From NCBI GenBank assembly GCA_900475325.1, contig LS483371.1, positions 2,542,001 through 2,606,000 of the forward strand: 64,000 nt of DNA, written 5' to 3'. Below the pieces are notes generated by a model. It was not told where the DNA came from. It saw nothing but the letters and a program-made list of their open reading frames with translations, and ran no database searches. Shown one piece after another: positions 52,175 to 61,816 of this stretch (position 1 is the first letter of the stretch; each line of letters begins with the position of its first letter). This DNA comes from Paucimonas lemoignei. GTDB taxonomy: Bacteria; Pseudomonadota; Gammaproteobacteria; Pseudomonadales; Pseudomonadaceae. The position numbers and the translations under genes were made by a program.

Positions 52175-53032
52175 TCAGGCGTTCAACGCGGTTTTGACTG
52201 TGTCTTGCCAGGCAGTGGTCGGGCGGCCGATCAGGCGGCTCAATTGCTTGCCGTCGTCGAACAGCGCGCCCTTGGCGGCGGCTGCATCAGAGTCTGCCAG
52301 CAAGTCTGCAACGAAATCCGGCAACCCGGCCTGAATCAGTGCCGCTTGAAAATCCGCTTGGGGCAGATCGGTATAGGGGATCTGCTTGCCCGCCTGCCTG
52401 GATATCTCCGCTGCAAACTCACTCAGGCTGTAGGACTCATCGCCCGCCAATTCATAAATACGCCCGGCCTGATCATCAGTAGCGGTCAACACGGCTATGG
52501 CGGCTGCCGCAAAGTCCTCACGGGCGGCTGAACTGATCCGGCCATCGCTGGCACTGCCGAACACCGCGCCATGTTGCAACGCAGCGGGGATGCCTGCGGT
52601 GTAGTTTTCGGTGTACCAACCGTTGCGCAGTACCACGAACGGAACGCCGGATTGTTGCAATGCGCTTTCGGTCTGGCGGTGTTCTTCTGCCAGGCCCAGC
52701 GCAGAGGTATCAGCGTGCAGCACACTGGTGTAGGCCAATAGTTTGACCTGAGCCCGTTTGGCGGCATCGATCACGGCCTTGTGCTGGGCGGCGCGCTGGC
52801 CGATTTCACTCGAAGAGATCAGCAGTATTTTCTCGGCACCGGCAAATGCGCTGTTCAGGGTGGCGGGTTGCGAATAGTCGGCCTGACGGACCTGAACGCC
52901 CAGTGCGGCGAGGTCGGCCGCTTTTTCAGGGCTGCGCACAGCGGCGATGATCTGCGACGCAGGCACATGCTCAAGCAATTGCGCGATAACAAGGCGGCCG
53001 AGTTGGCCAGTGGCTCCGGTAACGACGTACAT
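52175..53032 (-). CDS. qorB: NmrA-type NAD(P)H:quinone reductase
   Basis: A 285-residue atypical SDR: MYVVTGATGQLGRLVIAQLLEHVPASQIIAAVRSP (GATGQLG cofactor loop, AVRSPEKAADL after beta-2), ILLISSSEIGQRAAQHKAVIDAAKRA, and VLRNGWYTENY. These match E. coli YtfG/QorB, which reduces quinones with NADPH. The start at 53032 is set by homology. It is divergent from an HxlR regulator with a palindrome between, the same arrangement as ytfG/ytfH in enterobacteria. Confidence 0.87.
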   Translation of the reverse strand: MYVVTGATGQLGRLVIAQLLEHVPASQIIAAVRSPEKAADLAALGVQVRQADYSQPATLNSAFAGAEKILLISSSEIGQRAAQHKAVIDAAKRAQVKLLAYTSVLHADTSALGLAEEHRQTESALQQSGVPFVVLRNGWYTENYTAGIPAALQHGAVFGSASDGRISSAAREDFAAAAIAVLTATDDQAGRIYELAGDESYSLSEFAAEISRQAGKQIPYTDLPQADFQAALIQAGLPDFVADLLADSDAAAAKGALFDDGKQLSRLIGRPTTAWQDTVKTALNA

Positions 53033-53081
53033 GGTGGTTGCTCTCGAAGTTGTTGAAGACCGCATCACCATAAGCGCTATG

Positions 53082-53114
53082 CTTACCTTTCGTAAGTACG
53101 TACAAAAAGGTAAG
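53082..53114. promoter_or_regulatory. HxlR operator candidate
   Basis: CTTACCTTT (53082-53090) and AAAGGTAAG (53106-53114) are perfect 9-bp inverted arms with a 15-base spacer, directly between the divergent quinone reductase and HxlR genes; the right arm ends 4 bases before the HxlR start codon. A winged-helix dimer could repress both genes from it. Confidence 0.7.
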
Positions 53115-53118
53115 TGTC

Positions 53119-53514
53119 ATGAGTGACGTCAAACAAGTCATGAGCCCGCTGCTCTCGGCAGTGATGCAAGCCCGCTCCGGGGAGTTGATGGCGGCCGACT
53201 GCCCATCGCGGATCGTGCTGAGTCACGTGTGCAGCCGCTGGGGCGTGTTGGTGCTGGTGGTGTTGCGCGAAGGGATGCACCGCTTCAGCGAACTGCGCCG
53301 CAGGATCGGCGGGGTGAGCGAGAAGATGCTGTCCCAGACGCTGCAGAATCTAGAAGGCGACGGCTTTGTCGAGCGCAAGTCCCTACCGGTGGTGCCACCT
53401 CATGTGGAGTACCGCCTCACGCCGCTGGGGGAAGAAGTGGCCGAGCAGGTGGAAAACCTGGCGACCTGGATTGAGCATAATTTGCCGAGGATCATGCAGG
53501 CGCGGTTGGAATAA
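53119..53514 (+). CDS. HxlR-family regulator
   Basis: A 131-residue winged-helix regulator: CPSRIVLSHVCSRWGVLVLVVLREGMHRFSELRRRIGGVSEKMLSQTLQNLEGDGFVER (in pieces HRFSELRRRIGGVSEKML and LQNLEGDGFVERK), the core of the HxlR fold, then VEYRLTPLGEEVAEQVENLATW. An N-terminal Cys (C25) is present and might sense oxidants or quinones as in QorR/YodB, which is inference. It is the likely repressor of the divergent quinone reductase. Confidence 0.88.
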   Translation: MSDVKQVMSPLLSAVMQARSGELMAADCPSRIVLSHVCSRWGVLVLVVLREGMHRFSELRRRIGGVSEKMLSQTLQNLEGDGFVERKSLPVVPPHVEYRLTPLGEEVAEQVENLATWIEHNLPRIMQARLE

Positions 53515-53526
53515 CACCGCAGCCCC

Positions 53527-53620
53527 CTGTGGGAGCGAGCTTGCTTGCGAAGGCGGTGGTCCTGCAGTTGGAAAATGTTGGGATGTACCGGCCTCTTCGC
53601 GAGCAAGCTCGCTCCCACAG
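53527..53620. repeat. REP pair, GTGGGAGCGAGC type
   Basis: Arms GTGGGAGCGAGCTTGCTTGCGA and CGCGAGCAAGCTCGCTCCCAC. The bases after it (53619-53641) match those after the REP pair at 1109-1202 at 22 of 23 positions, and both are soon followed by GGGGGATCTCC. Confidence 0.85.
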
Positions 53621-53688
53621 GTCCTGTGTTTGCTGCGCGACGGGGGATCTCCCACCGGTATCCCCCCGCAAAACCTTAAAAAAAAGCC

Positions 53689-53719
53689 AAAAAAAACCCG
53701 GCATCATGACAATGCCGGG
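53689..53719 (-). terminator. intrinsic terminator of the gluconate dehydrogenase operon
   Basis: On the minus strand, CCCGGCAT and ATGCCGGG form an 8-bp stem with a 7-base loop, followed by eight T. It lies 19 bp after the cytochrome gene's stop codon and is a canonical Rho-independent terminator. Confidence 0.85.
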
Positions 53720-53737
53720 CAAGGGGAGGTGAATCGT

Positions 53738-54976
53738 TTACTTGGGTTGCAGGGCTTCGCGCACCGCTTTCACATCGCTGCTGGACACCGCTGGCGCGGC
53801 ATTGCCCCAGCTGTTGCGCACGTAGGTGAGCACATTGGCCACGTTGTCATCGGACAGCGCCCAGGCCAGTGATGGCATGGCCGGAGCGGTTGGCGCGGCG
53901 TCGGTGGCACCAGCACGGCTACCGGCCAGTACCACGCGGATCATCGATGAGGCATCGGCGTTGTTGACCAGCGGCGCCATGGCCAGTTTCGGGAACAGCC
54001 CCTCGGTACCTTCGCCATTGCCCACGTGGCACGCGGAGCAGCGGTCGGCGTAGATCATTTTCCCGGCGACCATGGCCGGGTCCTTGGCATCCAGCGCTTT
54101 GGGCAGCTCGACGGGTTTCGCGCCATCCTTGAGGTACACGGCGACCGCCATCAGGTCGGCATCCTGCCAGTGCTGAGAGGAGTGCTCGACTTCCTCGGCC
54201 ATGGGGCCGGAGGCGATATCGAAGCGGTTGGCACCGGTTTTCAGGTACTTGACGATGTCGTCCTCGGTCCAGCTGCCGATACCCTTGTGCGCATCGGACG
54301 TGATGTTCGGCGCCACCCAGTTCTGCAGATTGGCGCCGGTGAGGAACTGATCGTTCTTGTCGCCACCGGTCAGGCCTTTAGGCGTGTGGCAGGTGCCGCA
54401 GTGCCCCAGGCCTTCGACCAGATATGCACCGCGATTCCACTGTTCGGACTTCTTCGGGTTGGCCTTGAATTCGCCTTCCTTGAAGTTCATCAGGTTCCAG
54501 GCCAGCAGGCTGGTGCGCACGTTGAACGGGAAGGGCAGCTGGTTGGTTTCAACCTTGTTGTCCACCGCGTCAATGGTTTGCAGGTAAGCCCAGATCGCCT
54601 GGTTATCCTGTCGCGTCACCTTGGTGTACGCGGTGTAAGGCATGGCGCCGTACAGACGCTTGCCGTCCAGGCCGTGGCCCTTGGACATGGCGTTCTGGAA
54701 GTCCGCAAAACTCCAGCGGCCAATGCCCGTGACCGGATCCGGGGTGATGTTTGCCCCGAGCAGTTTGCCGAACGGCGTATCCAGCACCACGCCACCGGAG
54801 AAGGCAGGTTTGCCTGGCAAGGTGTGGCAGGCCGTGCAATCGCCCAACGTGGACAGATAGCGGCCTTTTTCCACCAGATTGTAAGAGTCGGCACCGGTGC
54901 CAGCCTGTGCGACGTTGACGCTGACGTTCAAAGCCAGGGCCAGTACGCCGACGCTGAAAGAGAGGAGAGTCTTCAT
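53738..54976 (-). CDS. gluconate 2-dehydrogenase cytochrome c subunit
   Basis: A 412-residue exported tri-haem cytochrome c. After a signal peptide ending QAG (about residue 26), haem sites are CTACH (47-51), CGTCH (193-197) and CSACH (313-317), the standard layout of the membrane-bound gluconate/alcohol dehydrogenase cytochrome subunit. It passes electrons from the flavoprotein to ubiquinone. It overlaps the flavoprotein gene by 4 bp and ends at a clear terminator. Confidence 0.92.
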   Translation of the reverse strand: MKTLLSFSVGVLALALNVSVNVAQAGTGADSYNLVEKGRYLSTLGDCTACHTLPGKPAFSGGVVLDTPFGKLLGANITPDPVTGIGRWSFADFQNAMSKGHGLDGKRLYGAMPYTAYTKVTRQDNQAIWAYLQTIDAVDNKVETNQLPFPFNVRTSLLAWNLMNFKEGEFKANPKKSEQWNRGAYLVEGLGHCGTCHTPKGLTGGDKNDQFLTGANLQNWVAPNITSDAHKGIGSWTEDDIVKYLKTGANRFDIASGPMAEEVEHSSQHWQDADLMAVAVYLKDGAKPVELPKALDAKDPAMVAGKMIYADRCSACHVGNGEGTEGLFPKLAMAPLVNNADASSMIRVVLAGSRAGATDAAPTAPAMPSLAWALSDDNVANVLTYVRNSWGNAAPAVSSSDVKAVREALQPK

Positions 54977-56736
54977 ACCGGGATCATCTCCCCAGGGCGC
55001 TTCAGGTAACGGGTGCGAATCGCGTCGGCGGCCTTGAAAGCCAGTGCCGCCACGGTGCCGGTGGGGTTGTAGCCAGGGTTCTGCGGGAAGGCCGAAGAGC
55101 CCACCACGAACAGATTCGGCACGTCCCAGACTTGCAGGTACTTGTTTACCGAACTGGTCTTGGGATCAGCGCCCATGATGAAGCCGCCGACAATGTGCGA
55201 CGACTGATACGGCGAGCTGTTCCAGTGGCCGGTCTGCGCACTGTCGACCATCTGCAACGGGTTCATGCTCTTGGCAATCTCGTGGACTTTGCCGGTGACG
55301 TAGGCCGCCATCTTGCGGTCGTTCTCCGGGAAGTCGAAGGTGATGCGCAACAGCGGACGCCCCAGTGGATCCTTGTAGGTCGGGTCCAGTGACAGGTAAT
55401 TGCCACGCATCGAATAGCTGCTGGCCTCACAACCAATGGACATGGTGCTGGCGTAACTCTTGACGGTCGCCTGCTTCCATTTCGAACCCCAGGTCGGGGT
55501 GCCGGGTGGTACGGGCCGCGCGTCAATGGGCGCTGCGCCAATGGGCGTGACCCGCGTGCTGCCGCCACCGACAAACCCCAGACCCGAGTGGTCGAAGTTG
55601 TCGTTGTTGAATTCGTCGATGCCCATGCCGATGGCGCCGCCACCAATGAACGGGTTGAAATTCTTGTCATCGAAGAACAGCTTCACGTTGTTGGCGGTCT
55701 GGTAGGCGTAGTTGCGACCTGTGGTGCCGGTGTTGGTCACCGGGTCATAAGGCTTGCCGACACCGGAGAGCAGCATCAGGCGCACGTTTTCGAAGATGAA
55801 CGCGCTGATCACTACCAGGTCTGCAGGCTGCTCGAACTCGTCGCCGTTGGCATCGACAAAGATGATCCCGGTGGCGCGTTTGCCGGTGCTGTCCATGGTC
55901 ACGCGCAGCACTTCGCAGTTGGTCTTGGCCGTGAAGTTCGGCTTGCGAATCAACACCGGCAAGACGGTGGTGATGGCGCTGGCCTTGGAATAGTTGGCGC
56001 AGCCGTAGTTGGTGCAAAACCCGCAGAAGGTGCAGGCCCCCATCTTCACGCCCAACGAGTTGGTATAGGCCCGCGAGACCAGCGCCGAGGGCACCGGGAA
56101 GGGTTTGTAGCCGAGGTTTTTGGCGGCTTCGGCAAACAGGGTGGGCGCGTAGGTCTGCTCGGTAGGCGGGTTCGGGTACTCTTCCGAACGCGCACCTTCG
56201 AAGCTGTTGCCGCCTTCCTGAATCACACCCTTGATGTTGCCAGCCTTGCCGGAAACGCCCGCCAGGCGATCGAACTTGGTGTAGAACGGCTCCATCTCTT
56301 CCCAGTCGGTGCCCCAATCCTGCAGGGTCAACTCTGGCGACAACTCTTTGCCATACCGCTCGGTCAGGTAGCTGTGCAGACGGAACTCGTTGGGCTGGAA
56401 GCGAAAGGTGATCCCCGCCCAGTGGTTGCCCGCGCCGCCTGTGCCGTTGCCGGGGTGGAACGAACCCCACGAGCGCATCGGCAGGGCCGTTTCGGTGACG
56501 TTGTTGCGCACGGTGCAGGTGTTCTGTTTGGTGCGAAGCATCAGTTCCTGACGGCGCGAATAGCGCAGCTCGTCGGTGGCCGAGGCGATGTTGAAGTCGG
56601 CGGCAGTGTCGCGCCAGGGGCCACGTTCGAAACCCATTACGCTCAAGCCTTCATCGGCCAGTTCGTTGGCAATGATAGATCCGGCCCAGCCGAGTCCGAC
56701 AACCACCACATCGGTGGACGGTAGTTTTCTAGCCAT
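54973..56736 (-). CDS. gluconate 2-dehydrogenase flavoprotein subunit (GMC family)
   Basis: A 587-residue GMC oxidoreductase: FAD site VVVVGLGWAGSIIANELADEG (in part), GAGNHWAGITFRFQP, and the C-terminal active-site region HWNSSPYQSSHIVGG and NPGYNPTGTVAALA with the His and Asn of GMC enzymes. A cysteine cluster GACTFCGFCTNYGCANYSKA in the middle may hold an iron-sulfur centre, as known for related FAD-dependent dehydrogenases. With the Tat-exported small subunit and the cytochrome it oxidises D-gluconate to 2-ketogluconate in the periplasm. It lies 5 bp after the small-subunit gene. Confidence 0.92.
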   Translation of the reverse strand: MARKLPSTDVVVVGLGWAGSIIANELADEGLSVMGFERGPWRDTAADFNIASATDELRYSRRQELMLRTKQNTCTVRNNVTETALPMRSWGSFHPGNGTGGAGNHWAGITFRFQPNEFRLHSYLTERYGKELSPELTLQDWGTDWEEMEPFYTKFDRLAGVSGKAGNIKGVIQEGGNSFEGARSEEYPNPPTEQTYAPTLFAEAAKNLGYKPFPVPSALVSRAYTNSLGVKMGACTFCGFCTNYGCANYSKASAITTVLPVLIRKPNFTAKTNCEVLRVTMDSTGKRATGIIFVDANGDEFEQPADLVVISAFIFENVRLMLLSGVGKPYDPVTNTGTTGRNYAYQTANNVKLFFDDKNFNPFIGGGAIGMGIDEFNNDNFDHSGLGFVGGGSTRVTPIGAAPIDARPVPPGTPTWGSKWKQATVKSYASTMSIGCEASSYSMRGNYLSLDPTYKDPLGRPLLRITFDFPENDRKMAAYVTGKVHEIAKSMNPLQMVDSAQTGHWNSSPYQSSHIVGGFIMGADPKTSSVNKYLQVWDVPNLFVVGSSAFPQNPGYNPTGTVAALAFKAADAIRTRYLKRPGEMIPV

Positions 56737-56741
56737 GTCGA

Positions 56742-57491
56742 TTAACCCTTCTTGTTCCAGGCGGAACTGCCGATGATGGAGATCGGGGTGAGGTCCAGCT
56801 TCTGGTTATGCAGGCCGATGTAATCGCGGTAGTCATAACGGGCGCCGGGGAAACCGATCATTTTCCACGACACCATGTCGCGGTTGCCGCCGTAGATCGG
56901 GTCGGCGAAGAAGCCCTCCATGGTGTTACCCAGCACCTGCTGGAAAAAGAGTTTGGCGTCGATGCCTTGCAGCTCGATGGCGCCAGCTTCCAGATCGGTC
57001 AGCACTTTGTCGCGCTCTTCATTGCCCAGGGCGCTGAAGTTTTTCTGCCATTGTTTCTGGCAGTAGGCGGTCAGGCCCGCAATGCCCAGGCGATAGCGTT
57101 GCTGGGGCACCAGAGGCGACTGGTCGCCTTGCATAGCGGTGCCTTTTTCGAACGGGCCTTGCATGTACAGGCGGTCGAAAGTGCCGTATTCACCGGCCAG
57201 CTGACGGTCGATGAACACCGCACAACCGGCGTCCTTGCCGCTGACGCTGAGGTCATCAGCCGGGATCAGGCGCTCGACGATGGCTTCCACCTCCCGGGCT
57301 TCATCGGCGGTGAAAAACTTCCAGCCCGGGGTTTCGTAGTGCATCGGACCGTTGTGATCGAAAGGCACCCATTGCGGCACACCCGTCAGGGTCGCGGCCT
57401 TGGCACTGGCGGCGGCACCGACGGCGAGCGTCGTGGCGGAAGTAAAGAGGAGTTGGCGGCGGGTGAAACCTTTCGCGGGTTTATCAGTCAT
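56742..57491 (-). CDS. gluconate 2-dehydrogenase small (gamma) subunit
   Basis: A 249-residue protein of the gluconate dehydrogenase subunit 3 family. A twin-arginine signal KGFTRRQLLFTSATT directs folded export, probably carrying the flavoprotein along. FFTADEAREVEAIVERLIPADD and WQKNFSALGNEERDKVL are family segments, and the end PGARYDYRDYI is conserved. First gene of the three-gene operon. AGGAG lies 12 bases upstream of the ATG. Confidence 0.92.
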   Translation of the reverse strand: MTDKPAKGFTRRQLLFTSATTLAVGAAASAKAATLTGVPQWVPFDHNGPMHYETPGWKFFTADEAREVEAIVERLIPADDLSVSGKDAGCAVFIDRQLAGEYGTFDRLYMQGPFEKGTAMQGDQSPLVPQQRYRLGIAGLTAYCQKQWQKNFSALGNEERDKVLTDLEAGAIELQGIDAKLFFQQVLGNTMEGFFADPIYGGNRDMVSWKMIGFPGARYDYRDYIGLHNQKLDLTPISIIGSSAWNKKG

Positions 57492-57944
57492 TCAGGAGGC
57501 TCCTGCAAGGCGCGTGACGACAACAGCCATGACTCCCCGATCAAAGGGAATGCGCTTCGCGGTCTAAACACGGTTTTTACCCGACGTGGTCGGGCAAACG
57601 AAATCTCACGGATGGGTGTGACATTAAGTCTCTGGCAATGCGGCGCGCATAAGGAGCACGCTAAGCGGGGAGCCGCCAGATTCTGCTGTTATCTTTTCCA
57701 TGCGTTTTGCCATCATAAATGTGTTGCCAAACATTGCGCCGACCTGATTTCGCAAATTACCTTTGCGCGAAACGTAACAATCAGCCGGGTTTCTTACCGT
57801 TCGAGCCTTTATCCGCAACACAATCCTCCCTGAACAGGCACTTCTTGCTATCGTGCGCACCCAGTCGCATTCAGTAATATCTGTTCACATTATTTTGAGC
57901 GCCTTGCGGCGTGCGCTGAGTGTCATCACCGAGAAGCTTTAGAA
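57492..57944. other. divergent intergenic region (gluconate dehydrogenase / PBP2)
   Basis: 453 bp without a convincing gene. A 78-codon minus-strand frame (57624-57860) has no ribosome-binding site or family resemblance and is not accepted. The space must carry the promoters of the gluconate dehydrogenase operon and of the PBP2 gene; I find no REP element and no clear operator. Confidence 0.5.
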
Positions 57945-59834
57945 ATGCCCGATCCAATCCCGTTAAAAGACCACGAAAAAGATGCGCGTCTGGTCAACCG
58001 TCGGTTGCTTGCCTGTGCGCTGCTGGTGGGGGTGTTGAGCCTGTGTCTGGTGGCCAGGATGTACTTCCTGCAAGTCACCGAATTTGCGTATCACTCGACC
58101 ATCTCCGAAAACAATCGCGTGCACGTGTTGCCGATTCCGCCGGAGCGCGGGCTGATCTACGACCGCAACGGCGTTGTGCTGGCGGATAACCGGCCCAGTT
58201 TCAACATGACCCTGACCCGTGAGCGGGCAGGGGACTGGCACAAGGTCATTGATGAAGTCATCGAGCTGCTCAAGCTGCCAGATGAAGAGCGCATCCTGTT
58301 TGATAAGGATCTCAAGCAGGTCCGTCACCCGTTCGAACCGGTGACGCTGTTGTACGAACTGACCGAAGAGCAGATCGCGACACTGGCGGTCAATCAGTAC
58401 CTGTTGCCGGGTATTGATGTTGAGCCGCAGTTTGTGCGCCATTACCCGCTGGGTGCGCATTTCGCGCATTCCATCGGCTATGTCGGGCGCATCAACGAGA
58501 AAGAAGCCAAGCAGCTGGACTCGGTGGCGTATCGCGGCACGCAATCGATCGGCAAGACCGGCATCGAGCGGTTCTACGAGTCGCAGTTGCACGGCACCGT
58601 GGGTTATGAAGAAGTCGAGACCAATGCCCAGGGCCGCGTGTTGCGGGTGCTCAAGCATACCGATCCGGTCCCGGGCAAAAACATCACCCTGAGCCTGGAT
58701 ATCCATCTGCAGGAAGCCGCCGAAGAGGCTCTGGGTGACCGGCGCGGGTCGGTGGTGGCGCTGGACCCGGCCACTGGTCAGGTGCTGGCGATGGTCAGCA
58801 AGCCGAGCTTCGACCCGAACCTGTTCGTCACCGGCATCAGTTTCAAGGAATACGCCGCCCTGCGTGACTCAATCGACCGCCCGCTGTTCAACCGCGTGCT
58901 GCGCGGCCTGTATGCGCCGGGCTCGACCATCAAGCCGGAAGTGGCGATTGCCGGGCTCGACAGTGGCGTGGTCAATGCCGGGACCAAAGTCTTCGACCCG
59001 GGTTATTTCCAGCTGCCGGACTTCGATCACAAATACCGCAACTGGAACCACAGCGGTGATGGCTGGGTGGACATGGACGCCGCCATCATGCGTTCCAACG
59101 ACACGTACTTTTATACGCTGGCTCACAAGCTCGGCATCGACCGCATGTACGACTACATGACCATGTTTGGCCTCGGGCAGAAGGTCTCATTGGACATGTT
59201 CGAAGAGTCGGCAGGCCTGATGCCGTCCCGTGAATGGAAGCGCGCCACCCGCCGCCAGGCCTGGTTCCCGGGTGAGACGGTGATTCTGGGTATTGGGCAG
59301 GGCTACATGCAGGTCACGCCGCTGCAACTGGCGCAGGCGACGTCCCTGATTGCCAACAAAGGCGTATGGGTGCGTCCGCACCTGGCCATGGAAGTCGGCG
59401 GCACCGCGCCGGTGGACGAGCACCCGATGCCGAACATCGTCCTGCACGATCCCAATGAGTGGAATCAGGTCAACGTTGGCATGCAGATGGTGATGCACGA
59501 TCCACGGGGTATCGCCAGGGCGGCGGCCCAGGGCGCGCAATACCGCATCGCGGGCAAAAGCGGCACCGCGCAGGTGGTGGCGATCAAGCAAGGCGAACGC
59601 TACAACCGCCTGAAAACCCTTGAACGCAATCGCGATAACGCTTTGTTCGTCGGCTTTGCGCCTGCCGAGCATCCGAAGATAGTGGTGTCGGTGATGATCG
59701 AAAACGGCGAGGCGGGCGGCCGCGTGGCGGGGCCGGTAGTGCGGCAGATTCTTGATGCGTGGTTGCTGGACAAGGACGGCAAGCTCAAGGCGCCGGAGGT
59801 GGCAGCGGTCAAGCCGGGGGCGCCGCATGTTTAG
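57945..59834 (+). CDS. mrdA: penicillin-binding protein 2 (peptidoglycan transpeptidase)
   Basis: A 629-residue class B PBP: short cytoplasmic tail, one membrane span (about 21-40), dimerisation/PBP2 domain (about 60-240) and transpeptidase domain. Active-site motifs are S327-T-I-K330, S384-N-D and K538-S-G-T. PERGLIYDRNGVVLADN and KTGIERFYESQLHG are PBP2 signatures. It crosslinks lateral-wall peptidoglycan with RodA. Unlike the main mrdA locus (with rodA, rlpA, mltB), it stands alone here, so it may be a second PBP2; the symbol denotes the family. Confidence 0.88.
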   Translation: MPDPIPLKDHEKDARLVNRRLLACALLVGVLSLCLVARMYFLQVTEFAYHSTISENNRVHVLPIPPERGLIYDRNGVVLADNRPSFNMTLTRERAGDWHKVIDEVIELLKLPDEERILFDKDLKQVRHPFEPVTLLYELTEEQIATLAVNQYLLPGIDVEPQFVRHYPLGAHFAHSIGYVGRINEKEAKQLDSVAYRGTQSIGKTGIERFYESQLHGTVGYEEVETNAQGRVLRVLKHTDPVPGKNITLSLDIHLQEAAEEALGDRRGSVVALDPATGQVLAMVSKPSFDPNLFVTGISFKEYAALRDSIDRPLFNRVLRGLYAPGSTIKPEVAIAGLDSGVVNAGTKVFDPGYFQLPDFDHKYRNWNHSGDGWVDMDAAIMRSNDTYFYTLAHKLGIDRMYDYMTMFGLGQKVSLDMFEESAGLMPSREWKRATRRQAWFPGETVILGIGQGYMQVTPLQLAQATSLIANKGVWVRPHLAMEVGGTAPVDEHPMPNIVLHDPNEWNQVNVGMQMVMHDPRGIARAAAQGAQYRIAGKSGTAQVVAIKQGERYNRLKTLERNRDNALFVGFAPAEHPKIVVSVMIENGEAGGRVAGPVVRQILDAWLLDKDGKLKAPEVAAVKPGAPHV

Positions 59835-59864
59835 CATCGCGCAGTTTTTACGCCGGATTTGCGT

Positions 59865-59956
59865 CGTAGCTGCGGCTTTAGCCGCGATGGCTGCGTTTCG
59901 GACGTTGGATGTTTAGCGCCTGTGCCGGCCTCTCGCGGCTGAAGCCGCTCCTACGG
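59865..59956. repeat. REP-like pair, GCGGCTTTAGCCGC type
   Basis: GTAGCTGCGGCTTTAGCCGCGA and CTCGCGGCTGAAGCCGCTCCTAC arms; degenerate. It follows the PBP2 gene. Confidence 0.65.
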
Positions 59957-60083
59957 GATATCCAGGGGGACGACGAGCCCCTGTCGTGATTCCGGCTGAA
60001 CTGTCCGCCCTAGAGCGGGTCGATCACTGATGCGTGCCACGCCGCTGGCCACGACTTCCATCTGTCTCGACAAGGAAACCAGC

Positions 60084-61802
60084 ATGTCCAGAACCATTGC
60101 CGATCACCTCGCTCAGACCCTCGCCAGTGCAGGCGTCTCCCGGATTTGGGGGGTTAGCGGCGACAGCCTCAACGGCCTGACCGACAGCCTGGAAAAGCTC
60201 GGCACCATCCGCTGGATGCACACCCGTCATGAAGAAGTCGCCGCCTTCGCCGCCGGTGCCGAAGCGGCTGCCACCGGTAAGCTGGCGGTCTGCGCCGGGA
60301 GCTGCGGGCCCGGCAATCTGCACTTGATCAACGGCCTTTACGACTGCCACCGCAATCAAGTCCCGGTACTGGCCATCGCGGCCCACATTCCCTCATCGGA
60401 AATCGGCCTGGGCTATTTTCAGGAAACCCACCCGCAGGAACTGTTCAAGGAATGCAGCCATTTCGTTGAACTGGTGAGCAACCCGGAGCAGTTTCCACGC
60501 GTTCTGGAAAGGGCCATGCGCGCCGCCATTGGCCAACGTGGGGTCGCGGTGATTGTGCTGCCTGGCGACGTCGCGTTGAGCGATGCCCCGGATGCCTTGG
60601 CCAAATGGCTCGACACCGCAGCGCCAAGCGTGACGCCCGGCGAACAGGACATCCAGAAGCTCGCCGACACCCTCAACCAATCCAAAGCCATCACCCTGCT
60701 GTGCGGCGCCGGTTGTGCCGGTGCTCATGAGGAAATGGTCGCCCTGGCAGACCGCCTCGGTGCGCCAGTGGTGCACGCGTTGCGCGGCAAGCAGTACGTG
60801 GAATATGACAACCCGTTCGACGTCGGCATGACCGGGTTGATCGGCTTCAGCTCGGGCTATCACGCCATGCTGTCCTGCGACACGCTGGTGATTCTCGGCA
60901 GTAGTTTCCCGTACCGAAACTTCTACCCGACCGACGCGAAGATCATCCAGATCGACATCGACCCCACGGCACTCGGGCGGCGCACGCCGATTGACCTGGG
61001 GCTGGTCGGCGGCGTCAAGGAAACCCTGACGGCGCTGTTGCCCAAGCTCAACCGCCACGATGATCGACGCTTCCTCGACAAGGCACTCAAGCATTACGCG
61101 AAGGCCAGGGAAGGGCTGGATGACCTGGCGACACCTTCCGCCCCCGGCGAGCCGATTCATCCGCAATACCTGACCCGGCTGATCGACGAACAGGCCGACG
61201 CCGACGCCATTTTCAGTGTTGATGTGGGCACGCCGACGATGTGGGCAGCGCGCTATCTGCACATGAACGGCAAACGCAGCCTGCTGGGCTCGTTCAATCA
61301 CGGCTCCATGGCCAACGCGATGCCTCAGGCCCTGGGTGCCAAGGCCGCGCATCCGGGTCGGCAGGTGATTTCCCTGTGTGGCGACGGTGGTTTGTCTATG
61401 TTGCTGGGTGATTTGCTCAGCGTTCGCCAATTGGATCTGCCGATCAAAATGGTGGTGTTCAATAACAGCTCACTGGGTTTCGTTGATATGGAAATGAAAG
61501 CCGGTGGTTATGTACCTCATGGTACTGATTTATACGAAACCAACTTTGCCGGTATTGCATTGGGTGCGGGGATTCTCGGGATTCGCGTCGAGAGTGCTGA
61601 AGAGTTACCGGCCGCTCTGCGCAAAGCCTTTGATCATCCCGGTCCGGTACTGGTGGACGTGGTCACCGCCAAACAGGAACTGGGCATCCCGCCAAAAATC
61701 AAACTGGCTCAGGCCAAAGGCTTCAGTCTCTACATGATGCGTGCCGTGTTGAGCGGGCGGGGGGATGAAGTGTTTGAATTGGTGAAGACCAATCTGCGCT
61801 AG
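60084..61802 (+). CDS. poxB: pyruvate dehydrogenase (quinone)/pyruvate oxidase
   Basis: A 572-residue thiamine-diphosphate enzyme. The catalytic Glu lies in [17 protein letters not shown] (about 46-62); [16 protein letters not shown] follows; the FAD/central domain spans about 190-330; the ThDP motif is [31 protein letters not shown] (GDGG...NN). The C-terminal [27 protein letters not shown] end resembles the membrane-binding tail of E. coli PoxB. It decarboxylates pyruvate to acetate and CO2, passing electrons to ubiquinone. The start at 60084 has AAGGA upstream; an earlier ATG at 60030 is not supported. Confidence 0.9.
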   Translation: MSRTIADHLAQTLASAGVSRIWGVSGDSLNGLTDSLEKLGTIRWMHTRHEEVAAFAAGAEAAATGKLAVCAGSCGPGNLHLINGLYDCHRNQVPVLAIAAHIPSSEIGLGYFQETHPQELFKECSHFVELVSNPEQFPRVLERAMRAAIGQRGVAVIVLPGDVALSDAPDALAKWLDTAAPSVTPGEQDIQKLADTLNQSKAITLLCGAGCAGAHEEMVALADRLGAPVVHALRGKQYVEYDNPFDVGMTGLIGFSSGYHAMLSCDTLVILGSSFPYRNFYPTDAKIIQIDIDPTALGRRTPIDLGLVGGVKETLTALLPKLNRHDDRRFLDKALKHYAKAREGLDDLATPSAPGEPIHPQYLTRLIDEQADADAIFSVDVGTPTMWAARYLHMNGKRSLLGSFNHGSMANAMPQALGAKAAHPGRQVISLCGDGGLSMLLGDLLSVRQLDLPIKMVVFNNSSLGFVDMEMKAGGYVPHGTDLYETNFAGIALGAGILGIRVESAEELPAALRKAFDHPGPVLVDVVTAKQELGIPPKIKLAQAKGFSLYMMRAVLSGRGDEVFELVKTNLR

Positions 61803-61816
61803 CGAACTGCCGAGCC

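Noticed and set aside
55588..56724. 378-codon plus-strand reading frame
   Set aside because: Antisense to the gluconate dehydrogenase flavoprotein; low-complexity Gly/Val/His product.
57624..57860. 78-codon minus-strand frame in the gluconate dehydrogenase-PBP2 gap
   Set aside because: No ribosome-binding site, no homology recognised, Arg/Ser-rich composition.
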